Positions 62,701 through 64,000 of a stretch of 64,000 nucleotides of DNA are shown piece after piece (position 1 is the stretch's first letter; every line of letters starts with the position of its first letter). The position numbers and the translations under genes are program-made. The stretch comes from Trichobilharzia szidati (lineage: Eukaryota; Platyhelminthes; Trematoda; Strigeidida; Schistosomatidae): assembly GCA_944472155.2 (NCBI GenBank), contig OX235275.1, forward strand, positions 53,771,228 to 53,835,227. Direction: 5' to 3'. The notes under the pieces were generated by a model that was not told the DNA's origin, did not search any database, and saw only the letters and a list, made by a program, of their open reading frames with translations.

Positions 62701-64000
62701 TGGTGCAGTCAAAGACATCACTAAGGAGCTCTTCACGTTCAAGACTGGCCATTTGTAGGACGATAATACGTACATTGACTGGTAATTAGAGAGCGGCCAA
62801 TATCATGCTAATTGCCTACAGCCATTTAACAATCTGGTCAATATTTACAAACCCACTGAAGTATAGAAACACCAATTAGTCTAGTAGGATTACACACTTA
62901 GCATGAAACAATCTACATCAAAATGTCAAACGTATAAACTTTTATCCCATAAAAAAACGTGGGCGAATATATATTTGTAGGATTAAAACAAAGTTCACAT
63001 CAACTTATCAGCTGTCTATAAATCACACAAGTTATCATAAATAAATATTAATTATATAACATACTTCAGAACTTTTTCAAACTGAAGGGTAATTAATAAT
63101 CATTAGCGTAGTACAAGGGAATAGAATAGTTGATAGTGATATTATCAAACAGTCAGATGAATATTTCGATGGTCACGAGGACAAGAAAGATGTGGTTAGT
63201 CAGAGTAAATGTCATTGTGGTTTTCTTCATGAATTAGCATCAACTGAGGAAGCATTTGAAACCAGGAAGAACTAGCCAACCGTTTCGTCCTAGTTTGAGA
63301 CTCTTCACCAATACGCACCTGTGAACCTATCAGGGATAAAACCTGGGCCCTTTGGTTTACGATGTGAGTCTGTTCACTATTCAACCACTTGTGACAGAAC
63401 TCAGTAGCCTAACCTGACGTGGTGTATTCTGACAACTGGTACCTACATCTAATTACGACTTCAGAACATCCATCCTATAATGGCTGATGAGTCGAAGTTT
63501 AATGGCAGGAATTCTGAATAATTTCAATGCATATTCCATAAGTTACTACAGAAACAATCAAACAAATAAATGAGTGCAACTCAGTAAGTGAAACTGTGGG
63601 GCAACAAAAGTACAAATAGATCGAGTTACTGTAGGATTGGTAGTCACACACACTGTCTTTAGGTGTGTAGAGGTTACATTGTAATTCTTTGTCTGAAGGG
63701 ATATCTGAGAGACATCGTAAGTGAAGTATTACTGTGTATACTGACCATGATGAAGGCTTCATCGGTCTCAGCTGTATGCCCTGTACAGATCAGCTGCATA
63801 CCGTTTGCACTCGTAAACACTTCCTTAACTATCCTATCAGGCTTAGATGACATGGAATGTAAATGTGTTCGTTCTTGCCTTGTTCAGACTAATCAACGGA
63901 GCGCGATCCATGAAATTCTCTCTAATAAGTTTTTTGGAGTCAATTACTATAAACAGTGGGTCGAAAGTAACGTTATGAATTCATCAACAGTTCGAAAAAT
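11638..64000 (+). CDS. NELL: NELL-like secreted glycoprotein gene (8 exons plus a possible ninth, 3' end outside window)
   Basis: Eight exons join with AG acceptors, GT donors and matching phases: 1-1, 1-1, 2-2, 0-0, 1-1, 0-0 and 0-0 across the seven junctions. The product of about 402 residues has a signal peptide (1-23), a thrombospondin-N/laminin-G-like domain (about 40-260), a coiled coil (about 302-335) and a VWC domain (339-401). NELL1/NELL2 proteins share this order and go on to more VWC domains and EGF repeats; those would lie to the right. The family is secreted, oligomeric and binds receptors and matrix. Thrombospondins have the same general order, but the CxCxxxC at the start of the VWC and its attachment straight after the coil fit NELL better. 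Introns are 8.7, 9.3, 3.2, 13.6, 5.5, 4.3 and 4.1 kb and hold the repeats listed below. The NELL assignment is from remembered family features, without a search. Confidence 0.8.
11790..12830 (+). mobile_element. RTE-clade LINE, 5'-truncated, broken ORF
   Basis: Begins in the reverse transcriptase with ESFEVKTGVRQAGCLLSPMIF, then LEDLDFADNIC, where the FADD box has become FADN. The frame then shifts, with the C-terminal region (NKIRIFNSNVKSVLLYGSET and KWRWIGHTLRKPS) read at 12329-12679. Ends in an AAT-rich tail. It lies about 80 bases after candidate exon 1. Confidence 0.88.
12835..14160. repeat. unclassified dispersed repeat F, split by a SINE
   Basis: Two blocks, 12835-13075 and 13480-13650, match 50540-50900 in the same order. 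A family C SINE (13107-13415, plus) separates them here. The part to 14160 has no match inside the window. Possibly retroelement in origin; no domain is clear. Confidence 0.5.
13107..13415 (+). mobile_element. hammerhead SINE, family C, ribozyme lost
   Basis: Retains the 5' block (ccagtagggtacagcagg), the head (gggtcccagtggctgaatag, cttgtaacctggaggtcc) and the tail (ccgatgtcagctcattgtg). The hammerhead has shrunk to ctgttcagtactgacagctg. Confidence 0.65.
14655..14945 (+). mobile_element. decayed SINE, family D-like
   Basis: Shares the words ggtaacgtctct, agttcgaatct and gattgctttcagctg with family D, and has many changes. Confidence 0.45.
15045..15965. mobile_element. three family C SINE pieces
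   Basis: 15045-15340 (minus) keeps the tRNA head and gtcctggtttgagactc. 15370-15545 (plus) keeps the head and aggaggaaacagctgtccag. 15760-15965 (plus) keeps the 5' block (gaaaaatactcgccaatga) and part of the head. Confidence 0.6.
15966..16554. other. no recognisable feature
   Basis: AT-rich; no gene or clear repeat seen. Confidence 0.35.
16555..17830. mobile_element. Penelope-like element pieces (minus) around a solo LTR
   Basis: 16977-17830 on the minus strand carries KTPQLYGIPKVNKKDTPP, the conserved start of the PLE reverse transcriptase (usual LYGLPKIHK). Before it lies a 119-residue basic, glutamine-rich stretch. 16555-16631 matches the PLE end repeat seen at 24.4 and 45.5 kb. Stops lie between the parts. 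Confidence 0.72.
16636..16976 (+). repeat. solo LTR of a Ty3/gypsy element with target duplication
   Basis: Matches the LTRs at 472-823 and 23258-23617; ends in GTAACA and has TATAAATA inside. The 4-base word gatc stands directly on both sides (16632-16635 and 16977-16980), as a target-site duplication. It sits at a PLE fragment edge, so it came in later. Confidence 0.85.
17930..18112 (-). mobile_element. tRNA-headed SINE, family B
   Basis: Minus strand: B box GGGTTCGATCCC, then cgtcgctaagccagaaat, then a tail of ctacagaaac and ccctatgttccac. Same unit as the copy at 10080. Confidence 0.75.
18540..19740. mobile_element. head-to-head pair of Penelope-like 3' ends (large inverted repeat)
   Basis: 18540-18950 and about 19315-19735 are inverted copies of each other. 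The plus arm encodes CQVKCIGQSGRTAA, then HAVTRNHTTGWDR and EWRERLVMGALFIEST, a PLE GIY-YIG endonuclease tail. On the minus strand between the arms is VVIPYKERTSKTTLRRILNK, the PLE linker between RT and endonuclease. Both copies carry stops. Confidence 0.82.
19830..20265 (+). mobile_element. RTE-clade LINE fragment
   Basis: Contains the NKTSILKTNFKSATVS connector and degraded RTE C-terminal words (cgacaggcaacaaaccaa, tgagaaaatggaaacgg). It ends just upstream of exon 2. Confidence 0.6.
20406..20498 (+). CDS. NELL: NELL-like gene, exon 2
   Basis: A pyrimidine-rich tract ending in ttttcag precedes the exon, and the donor is gtaaga. It enters in phase 1, reads 30 codons with no stop (starting DRQKSLRNYVQ) and leaves one A. 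That A joins GT of exon 3 to make Ser. It would encode the start of the mature protein and the first strand of the thrombospondin-N domain. Exon length, splice sites and phase fit the chain; the sequence alone is too short to assign. Confidence 0.72.
20593..20925. mobile_element. head-to-head pair of family C SINEs
   Basis: A minus copy (20593-20735) meets a plus copy (20735-20925) at the tRNA-like head. The plus copy's hammerhead is GTACTG, TTGAAGA, GTCC, loop, GGAC, GAAA, cagctgtc, CAGTAC; C3 is T. The minus copy has A at C3. Both should be dead. Confidence 0.75.
21178..21545 (-). mobile_element. family C SINE followed by an RTE fragment
   Basis: 21178-21352: SINE with B box GGTTCGAACCC and a ggctgacgaaac variant of the ribozyme. 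21370-21545: RTE 3' ORF piece on the minus strand. Confidence 0.6.
21546..22486. other. no recognisable feature
   Basis: AT-rich DNA. A 75-codon open stretch at 21643-21870 has no recognisable domain and is probably chance. Confidence 0.35.
22487..23265 (+). mobile_element. Ty3/gypsy integrase fragment, frameshifted
   Basis: In one frame VPKAILTDQGPCFES gives the second Asp of the DDE triad. A frame change near 22590 leads to the long frame at 22594-23265, with TTPYHPQTNGLMERNN providing the catalytic Glu, the YRASAQETTKKAPF stretch and a basic C-terminus. The first Asp, the zinc finger and all of Gag, protease, RT and RNase H are absent. The stop codon TGA lies inside the 3' LTR. Confidence 0.9.
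23258..23617 (+). repeat. 3' LTR of the gypsy element
   Basis: Starts TGTGGTGAGAGCTG and ends TGTTGTTACA. Contains a TATA box (tataaatacg), an AATAAACG polyadenylation signal, and an inner duplication: bases 23259-23336 are repeated in part at 23337-23392. No matching 5' LTR is found within the window. Confidence 0.87.
23920..24460. mobile_element. Penelope-like endonuclease fragment, RTE piece and PLE end repeat
   Basis: 23920-24230 (plus) resembles the PLE endonuclease copy at 37670 (gttacattggaagaacagaa, catttagaaagaaggc). 24262-24350 (minus) reads EGEVPTNWKKGYPLKLSKKG, the RTE reverse transcriptase start. 24366-24460 is the PLE end repeat also at 45.5 kb. Confidence 0.65.
24759..25719. 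mobile_element. Penelope-like endonuclease flanked by near-identical inverted repeats
   Basis: Arms 24759-25041 and 25435-25719 are inverted copies that differ at only a few places (TA-repeat length and about one base). Between them the minus strand encodes STYIGRTQRRVIARISQYIP and LLDTGHNVDNLKSLKIINK, a PLE GIY-YIG endonuclease. A further short match lies outside the arms (about 24700-24745 with 25752-25797). Confidence 0.85.
25804..26929. other. no recognisable feature
   Basis: AT-rich DNA with no supported gene and no clear match to window repeats. Confidence 0.35.
26930..27405. mobile_element. two family C SINEs
   Basis: 26930-27255 (minus) is near full length, with the ribozyme region altered by an insertion (ctgaagtggagtccc). 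27256-27405 (plus) is a tail fragment with a ggctgac variant. Confidence 0.7.
27406..28074. other. unassigned DNA with one tRNA-like stretch
   Basis: Nothing gene-like. A tRNA-like run on the minus strand lies at about 27795-27870. Confidence 0.4.
27795..27870 (-). repeat. tRNA-like sequence, probably a pseudogene
   Basis: Minus strand: cgcgtagctcaccccgg as an A region and accggttcagatc as a B region, with a gctgataatt stretch where the anticodon arm would be. Two extra bases sit in the A region and the outer stem does not pair well, so it is not called as a working tRNA. Confidence 0.35.
28075..28460 (+). mobile_element. Penelope-like element C-terminal fragment
   Basis: Matches 51570-51960 in order: a GFLEAWYSSESAS-type stretch (usual REFLEAWYS), then attaaaagcttcgcagtt and accagccggttcagag. 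Confidence 0.65.
28652..29650 (+). mobile_element. RTE-clade LINE, broken
   Basis: Same order as the copy at 11790: ESFKVKTGV, then LEDLDFTDDICLIFHK (FADD changed to FTDD), then NKIRIFNSNVKSV. Ends in an AAT/ATA tail. Lies just upstream of exon 3. Confidence 0.8.
29749..29923 (+). CDS. NELL: NELL-like gene, exon 3 (thrombospondin-N domain)
   Basis: The acceptor is ctttttag and the donor gtaagt. The exon reads 57 full codons plus two bases at each end. The segment IYFSIEFIM followed by TLISIIE has the alternating beta-strand pattern of the early laminin-G-like fold (fS..f......G.LlSi). The trailing CT joins A of exon 4 to give Leu. It is flanked upstream by an RTE fragment ending near 29650. 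Confidence 0.83.
29924..30464. other. intron 3, unassigned part
   Basis: No repeat or gene recognised. Confidence 0.3.
30465..31300. mobile_element. three family C SINE pieces
   Basis: 30465-30570 (plus, tail side, gaatctcaatttaggacgaa), 30945-31075 (minus, head side, decayed), 31140-31300 (minus, head cut off at 31300). The last one carries the best-preserved ribozyme. Confidence 0.62.
31202..31247 (-). ncRNA. hammerhead ribozyme with all core bases conserved
   Basis: On the minus strand: stem I GTACTG (31242-31247), core CTGAAGA (31235-31241), stem II GTCC and GGAC around a 7-base loop, GAAA (31216-31219), stem III ACAG/CTGT with no loop, cleavage triplet GTC, stem I CAGTAC (31202-31207). 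Core position 7 is A rather than the common U; that position is known to vary. Sm-alpha SINEs have the same short stem III form. Cleavage is predicted, not shown. Confidence 0.72.
31825..32728 (+). mobile_element. RTE-clade LINE with intact FADD box, broken elsewhere
   Basis: Begins LDFADDICPVSHELE, keeping the catalytic FADD pair. Then KVRIGKARYAFIKLKPVWKSSA, then stops. 3' tail is aagaataaaaata. 5'-truncated. Confidence 0.8.
32729..33103. other. intron 3, last part: AT-rich, no feature
   Basis: Very AT-rich with a pyrimidine tract before exon 4. No repeat recognised. Confidence 0.4.
33104..33452 (+). CDS. NELL: NELL-like gene, exon 4 (core of thrombospondin-N domain)
   Basis: This is the longest exon: acceptor gaatacag, donor gtgagt, 116 codons. 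It carries the family hallmarks: NQWYKLTFDI (the usual G.WH.va.sv strand) at about residues 153-162, and LQVNC with the conserved Cys at about 174. A later YVGFLGQ sits where the domain usually has a lyLGQ turn. It ends after a complete Lys codon, and exon 5 supplies the final strand. No stop interrupts 349 bases of AT-rich DNA, which supports coding. Confidence 0.9.
33820..34115 (+). mobile_element. hammerhead SINE, family C, decayed
   Basis: The 5' block (tcgctgatgacattggctgg), head (aatggctgaatggtcaacga, ctctggttcgatc) and ribozyme region (cattgctgaagatatcaaga, aggtatccagtactccctgg) are in order. The core CTGAAGA survives, but stem II is broken. Confidence 0.65.
34225..34530 (-). mobile_element. 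hammerhead SINE, family C, near full length
   Basis: 5' block to tail is complete. The head has agtggcttaatggtatacga and B box GGGTTCGAATCTC. Ribozyme: GTACTG, ATGAAGA, GTCC, loop, GGAC, GAAA, caactgtc, CAGTAC. C3 is A, so it should not cleave. Confidence 0.8.
34745..36456 (+). mobile_element. CR1-clade LINE, decayed reverse transcriptase
   Basis: Encodes LKFRPIAIMSPFLKTMEKLL and then FIKYADDLTISVP, the YADD catalytic box, in separate frames. It ends with the C-terminal segment LSDTEHPLY and IYARTATKYKNS. The 3' end is an (ATT)n run at about 36438-36456, typical of CR1. The minus-strand copy at 60005-61185 is the same family. Confidence 0.83.
36850..37372. mobile_element. head-to-head pair of Sm-alpha-type SINEs
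   Basis: The minus copy (36850-37085) has an A box (tggcccaagtggtctactgg), B box GGTTCGAGCC and a hammerhead. The plus copy (37090-37372) has GGTTCGAGCC, a second hammerhead and the tail ctgagaccaagcactttgg. The heads face each other. Confidence 0.83.
36877..36921 (-). ncRNA. hammerhead ribozyme, one core change (C3)
   Basis: Minus strand: stem I ATCCAG and CTGGAT, ATGATGA where CTGATGA is needed, stem II GTCC and GGAC, GAAA, stem III ATGC/GCAT, cleavage triplet ATC. Only C3 differs, which should stop cleavage. The plus copy at 37182-37226 has CTAACGA instead, with G5 lost. Confidence 0.7.
37373..37669. other. no recognisable feature
   Basis: AT-rich; nothing supported. Confidence 0.3.
37670..38060 (+). 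mobile_element. Penelope-like GIY-YIG endonuclease fragment
   Basis: Reads FTCVYGSGYTGRTERRRVYLR, then SEHVPKILCLKGTNALNSD and LNIGHEVDVARSFNIINRR, ending near a stop. The GIY-YIG Arg and the SEH box are present. Confidence 0.82.
38600..39208 (+). mobile_element. RTE-clade LINE 3' fragment
   Basis: Starts at the TDEDIKARIGKARQAF region, then KNKIRIFNSNVKSV, ending in AAT repeats. Closely resembles the copy at 46.2 kb. Confidence 0.8.
39475..40800 (-). mobile_element. RTE-clade LINE, decayed, with 5' block
   Basis: The minus strand covers the RTE ORF from the WKLL region to the AAT tail at 39475. Bases 40655-40800 hold the same 5' block (agctagttaactaggcgagg) as 4445-4580. Confidence 0.75.
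40801..41192. other. unassigned DNA
   Basis: A SINE B box-like site (gggaactcgaactcagc on plus) near 41130 suggests a decayed SINE. Nothing else supported. Confidence 0.35.
41193..41612. mobile_element. head-to-head pair of family D SINEs
   Basis: The minus copy (41193-41435) has B box GGTTCGAATCTC and ends at the cctcctgtaggactgtattgg block. The plus 3' part (41430-41612) has gattgcctccaacc, cactgtgatggcgagccacc and the usual end. Mirrors the pair at 52998-53442. Confidence 0.72.
41613..42139. other. AT-rich DNA, no feature
   Basis: Contains a 77-codon hydrophobic reading that I do not accept as a gene. Confidence 0.4.
42140..42586 (+). mobile_element. RTE-clade LINE 3' fragment, very decayed
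   Basis: RTE words for the connector and C-terminus in order, ending in (ATA)n/(AAT)n at 42570-42586. Confidence 0.55.
42862..44160 (-). mobile_element. RTE-clade LINE, broken
   Basis: Minus strand from SVDREVIWKLLQHYGVQ (44.1 kb) through the RT C-terminus to TGLQVNVGKVKMEVMKI and the tail near 42862. Many stops. Confidence 0.78.
44530..45010 (-). mobile_element. RTE-clade LINE 3' fragment
   Basis: Minus strand ILIFSTKVKSVTPSLRLRDF is the connector; NQQFVAQQMCGRNWRLIVHP follows. Tail at 44535. Confidence 0.68.
45180..45245 (+). mobile_element. tRNA-like head of SINE family B
   Basis: Reads ctcgctgaccatgcacatgg, ccggggttcgatcccct and gccgacgcac, as at 10090-10150. The rest of the SINE is missing. 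Confidence 0.6.
45516..45700. repeat. palindrome of Penelope-like end repeats
   Basis: Left arm gagtaaaattaattttgac meets right arm gtcaaaataaattttaccc in inverted order, around cgtttcgaacacaattta. The same unit, in one orientation, is at 16555 and 24366 and inside the arms at 18540-19740. Confidence 0.72.
45940..46060 (-). mobile_element. SINE family B fragment
   Basis: Minus strand has gcctgattaaaaaggaagat, gactagcaatccaa and a gcttgaagctctagg tail, matching the 3' half of family B. Confidence 0.5.
46072..46825 (+). mobile_element. RTE-clade LINE 3' half
   Basis: Encodes IGLQVNIEKTEVIKIPGQ, FTYLGSIVSTTGG and the DEDIKARVGKARHVF region in neighbouring frames, then the C-terminus and an AAT tail. 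Ends 190 bases before exon 5. Confidence 0.82.
47017..47230 (+). CDS. NELL: NELL-like gene, exon 5 (end of thrombospondin-N domain)
   Basis: It follows a long pyrimidine tract and ends at a strong donor (gtaagt). It opens with GSIRNFMLTSNQ, matching the usual last strand of the domain (fkG.iq.lrl...). About ten residues later comes SQCPSW, where NELL proteins have the conserved Cys that closes the domain. The remaining 50 residues are polar and probably form a linker to the coiled coil. One base is left over, so it joins exon 6 in phase 1 to give Phe. Confidence 0.88.
47300..47640 (-). mobile_element. hammerhead SINE, family C, decayed
   Basis: 5' block, head (B box GGGTTCGAACCC) and tail are present. 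The ribozyme core is changed to gccgatgattccc. Confidence 0.66.
47641..49129. other. unclassified stretch, possible repeat
   Basis: 47850-48240 is less AT-rich and has overlapping open stretches with no recognisable domain. It starts after a TG run (47856-47873). 48741-49070 is an AT-rich unassigned part. A repeat origin is likely but unproven. Confidence 0.35.
49130..49690 (+). mobile_element. RTE-clade LINE 3' fragment, decayed
   Basis: Plus strand keeps RTE-like words: aaaaacaagatagaccttcac, aacgaacaagatcaggat, gcgaacggaacaagaacc. No open frame. Confidence 0.55.
49890..50420. mobile_element. two family C SINE pieces, opposite strands
   Basis: 49890-50075 minus (gtcctagttcgggact-type ribozyme words and head) and 50090-50420 plus (head cttgtaaacggaaagtc, then gtgagtcccgaagtggga, 5' block of the next copy). 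The join near 50080 is head to head in part. Confidence 0.6.
50540..51000. repeat. unclassified dispersed repeat F
   Basis: Matches 12835-13075 and 13480-13650 in the same order. Directly upstream of a PLE copy, so it could be its 5' part. Confidence 0.5.
51118..51990 (+). mobile_element. Penelope-like element 3' half
   Basis: Encodes FQKNGYPRNFIKRHI, then ITLPYIKNISEITARLFKHL (PLE linker), a stop, then IIYRINCNNCEKHYIGQSGQ and RIHEHKLAVKRHDIHSL (GIY-YIG endonuclease), and the REFLEA tail. Frames are broken in two places. Confidence 0.88.
52332..52590 (+). mobile_element. tRNA-headed SINE, family B, full length
   Basis: Head cggtggcacaggcatagaat, decayed B box (cgcgttccatcccc), body cctcttaccttgtcaagcca, tail ctatgttccactggaaacgt and an AATAAAA end. 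Just upstream of exon 6. Confidence 0.75.
52707..52780 (+). CDS. NELL: NELL-like gene, exon 6 (coiled coil)
   Basis: The acceptor is tgttctag and the donor gtaaac. The exon adds 24 codons beginning TNTINELYSMLN and ending IERLMQQ. Hydrophobic residues at I, L, M, L, I, L and M recur at 3-4 spacing, the heptad pattern of a short coiled coil. In NELL and thrombospondin proteins a coil here drives oligomer formation. It ends on a full codon, as exon 7 requires. Confidence 0.84.
52998..53555. mobile_element. head-to-head pair of family D SINEs plus a family B piece
   Basis: Minus copy at 52998-53199 and plus copy at 53200-53442, meeting at gaggctcgcggg. A family B head (minus) at 53480-53555 shows gaggatcgaactcagg and ctaccgcagaac-type words. 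Confidence 0.72.
53556..54439. other. unassigned intron sequence
   Basis: Contains two open stretches (53518-53823 and 53954-54160, plus) without any recognisable domain; possibly an old retroelement. Confidence 0.35.
54440..54700 (+). mobile_element. Penelope-like element N-terminal fragment, frameshifted
   Basis: Reads RRLINKLTRLSQTEARYENH, FNIRCLK, then in another frame IIPKYLRLRAPVP and a Lys-rich stretch. The 'iP..Lr.k.P' box is usual near the start of PLE proteins. Confidence 0.55.
54701..55234. other. AT-rich intron sequence, no feature
   Basis: Nothing recognised beyond a Lys/Gln-rich reading that continues the PLE fragment. Confidence 0.35.
55235..56349 (-). mobile_element. Penelope-like element: reverse transcriptase core and GIY-YIG endonuclease
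   Basis: Minus strand: YYRQIDGVAMGYPLGPILAD (PLE RT motif 4), then YCRCMADTFLV where YVDDTF is normal, so one catalytic Asp is changed. Then LKLQFVGDN-type end, a frame change near 55740, and the endonuclease with RFIIHRISEHHPAW and IRSSILSHLV. Best PLE copy of the window, still dead. Confidence 0.9.
56455..56640 (+). mobile_element. hammerhead SINE, family C, variant ribozyme
   Basis: Plus strand: gcgtact, actgaagagttcc, aaccaggctgacgaaac, agctgtccaatac. Core CTGAAGA and GAAA remain, but stem II carries the ggctgac change. Confidence 0.65.
56641..57113. other. intron 6, last part; no feature
   Basis: AT-rich; TATATA run before exon 7. Confidence 0.35.
57114..57251 (+). CDS. NELL: NELL-like gene, exon 7 (coil end and first half of VWC domain)
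   Basis: The acceptor is atttatag and the donor gtgagt; there are 46 full codons. VSELNMKVASRE finishes the coiled coil. Then come Cys at residues 339, 341, 345, 365, 368 and 370 and Trp at 360, giving CxCxxxC...W....C..C.C. This is the N-terminal half of a VWC domain, and CxCxxxC directly after the coil is a NELL trait. Reading on past the donor meets a stop, so the splice is needed to complete the domain. Confidence 0.92.
57375..57560 (+). mobile_element. decayed family C SINE
   Basis: Keeps ggcccaagtggatgaatggt (head) and gatggaacagctgtcc plus attttccctggtttatgac (ribozyme 3' part and tail). Confidence 0.5.
57718..59080 (-). mobile_element. RTE-clade LINE, large copy with RT core
   Basis: Minus strand: ELRPEQAGFRKGKSCSDQI (RT fingers), NLYLNFIDFEKAL, GVRQGCLLSPMIFLIVVDW, LDFADDDLCLMSHK (FADD with one extra Asp), FTYLGSIVSTTG, and the C-terminus RVRRPRVTWRRSCEEEL. 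Stops and frame changes separate these parts. Tail (TTA)n at 57718. Confidence 0.9.
59081..60004. other. unassigned stretch with one open frame
   Basis: The minus frame 59315-59563 (82 codons; PRGPDQWWYYRQRANGVP inside) is less AT-rich than its surroundings. It could be part of an RTE 5' region next to the copy at 57718-59080, but I cannot confirm it. Confidence 0.35.
60005..61185 (-). mobile_element. CR1-clade LINE, 3' part
   Basis: The minus frame 60576-61178 (200 codons) reads AKYLGLVLSSDLTWTSHI, then YCPPLVFPGLLKKDY, then IFSDPQHPLNSQL and YRISTIPYLARVLSDRD. This is the CR1/jockey ORF2 C-terminus. The 3' UTR extends to the (AAT)n run at 60007-60021. 5'-truncated. Confidence 0.9.
61379..61472 (+). 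CDS. NELL: NELL-like gene, exon 8 (second half of VWC domain)
   Basis: A pyrimidine tract plus gaacag precedes the exon, and the donor is gtaaga. In frame with exon 7 it reads 31 codons with six Cys, in the order C....CP...C.........CC..C, ending CCPHCP. This completes the 12-Cys VWC domain. A single G remains for the next exon. The VWC fold in this family binds growth factors of the BMP type or other matrix ligands; which ligand applies here cannot be told. Confidence 0.92.
61747..61996 (+). mobile_element. tRNA-headed SINE, family B, full length
   Basis: Head cggtggcacagcgatagaat, B box gggttcgaccccct, body ctttacctcgctaagccagt, tail tatgttcaaccgggaacgta and an AATAAAAAG end. Confidence 0.8.
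62090..63480. mobile_element. decayed SINE pieces (families C and D)
   Basis: 62090-62340 and 63215-63480 (both minus) keep family C head and cctagtttgagact-type words. 62530-62840 (minus) keeps family D words. Between them, 62841-63214 is AT-rich with no feature. Confidence 0.5.
63841..64000 (+). CDS. possible exon 9 of the NELL-like gene, cut by window end
   Basis: After tccttaactatcctatcag, which looks like a branch point plus acceptor, an open frame runs to the end. It starts with two bases that complete the G left by exon 8 (Gly), so phase is right. The reading has CKCVRSC, another CxCxxxC motif, followed by polar sequence with no clear VWC or EGF pattern. The same frame is open back to 63663, so chance openness cannot be excluded. 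Confidence 0.33.

Noticed and set aside
63499..63762. 87-codon minus-strand reading near the right end
   Set aside because: No domain, AT-rich, and it overlaps an open plus frame; probably chance.

Overview
The window looks like nuclear DNA of a schistosome (trematode flatworm, Schistosoma or a close relative). It is AT-rich and intron-rich and full of decayed retrotransposons. The repeat set fits this group: RTE-clade and CR1-clade LINEs, Penelope-like elements (PLEs) with GIY-YIG endonucleases, a Ty3/gypsy LTR element, and tRNA-headed SINEs carrying hammerhead ribozymes like the Sm-alpha family. The assignment is from repeat content and splice style, not from a database match.

One host gene could be assembled, on the + strand, running from about 11.6 kb to beyond 61.5 kb and probably off the right edge. 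Eight short exons (11638-11707, 20406-20498, 29749-29923, 33104-33452, 47017-47230, 52707-52780, 57114-57251, 61379-61472) join with matching phases. They encode a signal peptide, a thrombospondin-N/laminin-G-like domain, a short coiled coil and a von Willebrand factor C (VWC) domain beginning with a CxCxxxC motif. This order and the cysteine pattern are those of NELL1/NELL2 secreted glycoproteins. A ninth exon in the right phase may start at 63841. Introns are 2.4-13.6 kb and are built almost wholly from mobile elements.

Layout: 0-11.6 kb, upstream DNA with a solo LTR, a PLE fragment, RTE fragments and several SINE families; 11.6-20.4 kb, intron 1 (RTE, solo LTR nested next to a PLE, PLE inverted pair); 20.5-29.7 kb, intron 2 (gypsy integrase plus 3' LTR, PLE flanked by near-identical inverted repeats, RTE); 29.9-33.1 kb, intron 3 (a SINE with a hammerhead whose core is fully conserved, and an RTE with an FADD box); 33.5-47.0 kb, intron 4 (CR1 LINE, head-to-head Sm-alpha-type SINEs, several RTE copies); 47.2-61.4 kb, introns 5-7 (PLE, RTE and CR1 copies on both strands); 61.5-64 kb, intron 8 and the possible ninth exon.

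No true tRNA, rRNA, CRISPR array or prokaryotic feature was seen. Most other open frames are antisense or frameshifted pieces of RTE, PLE and SINE repeats.
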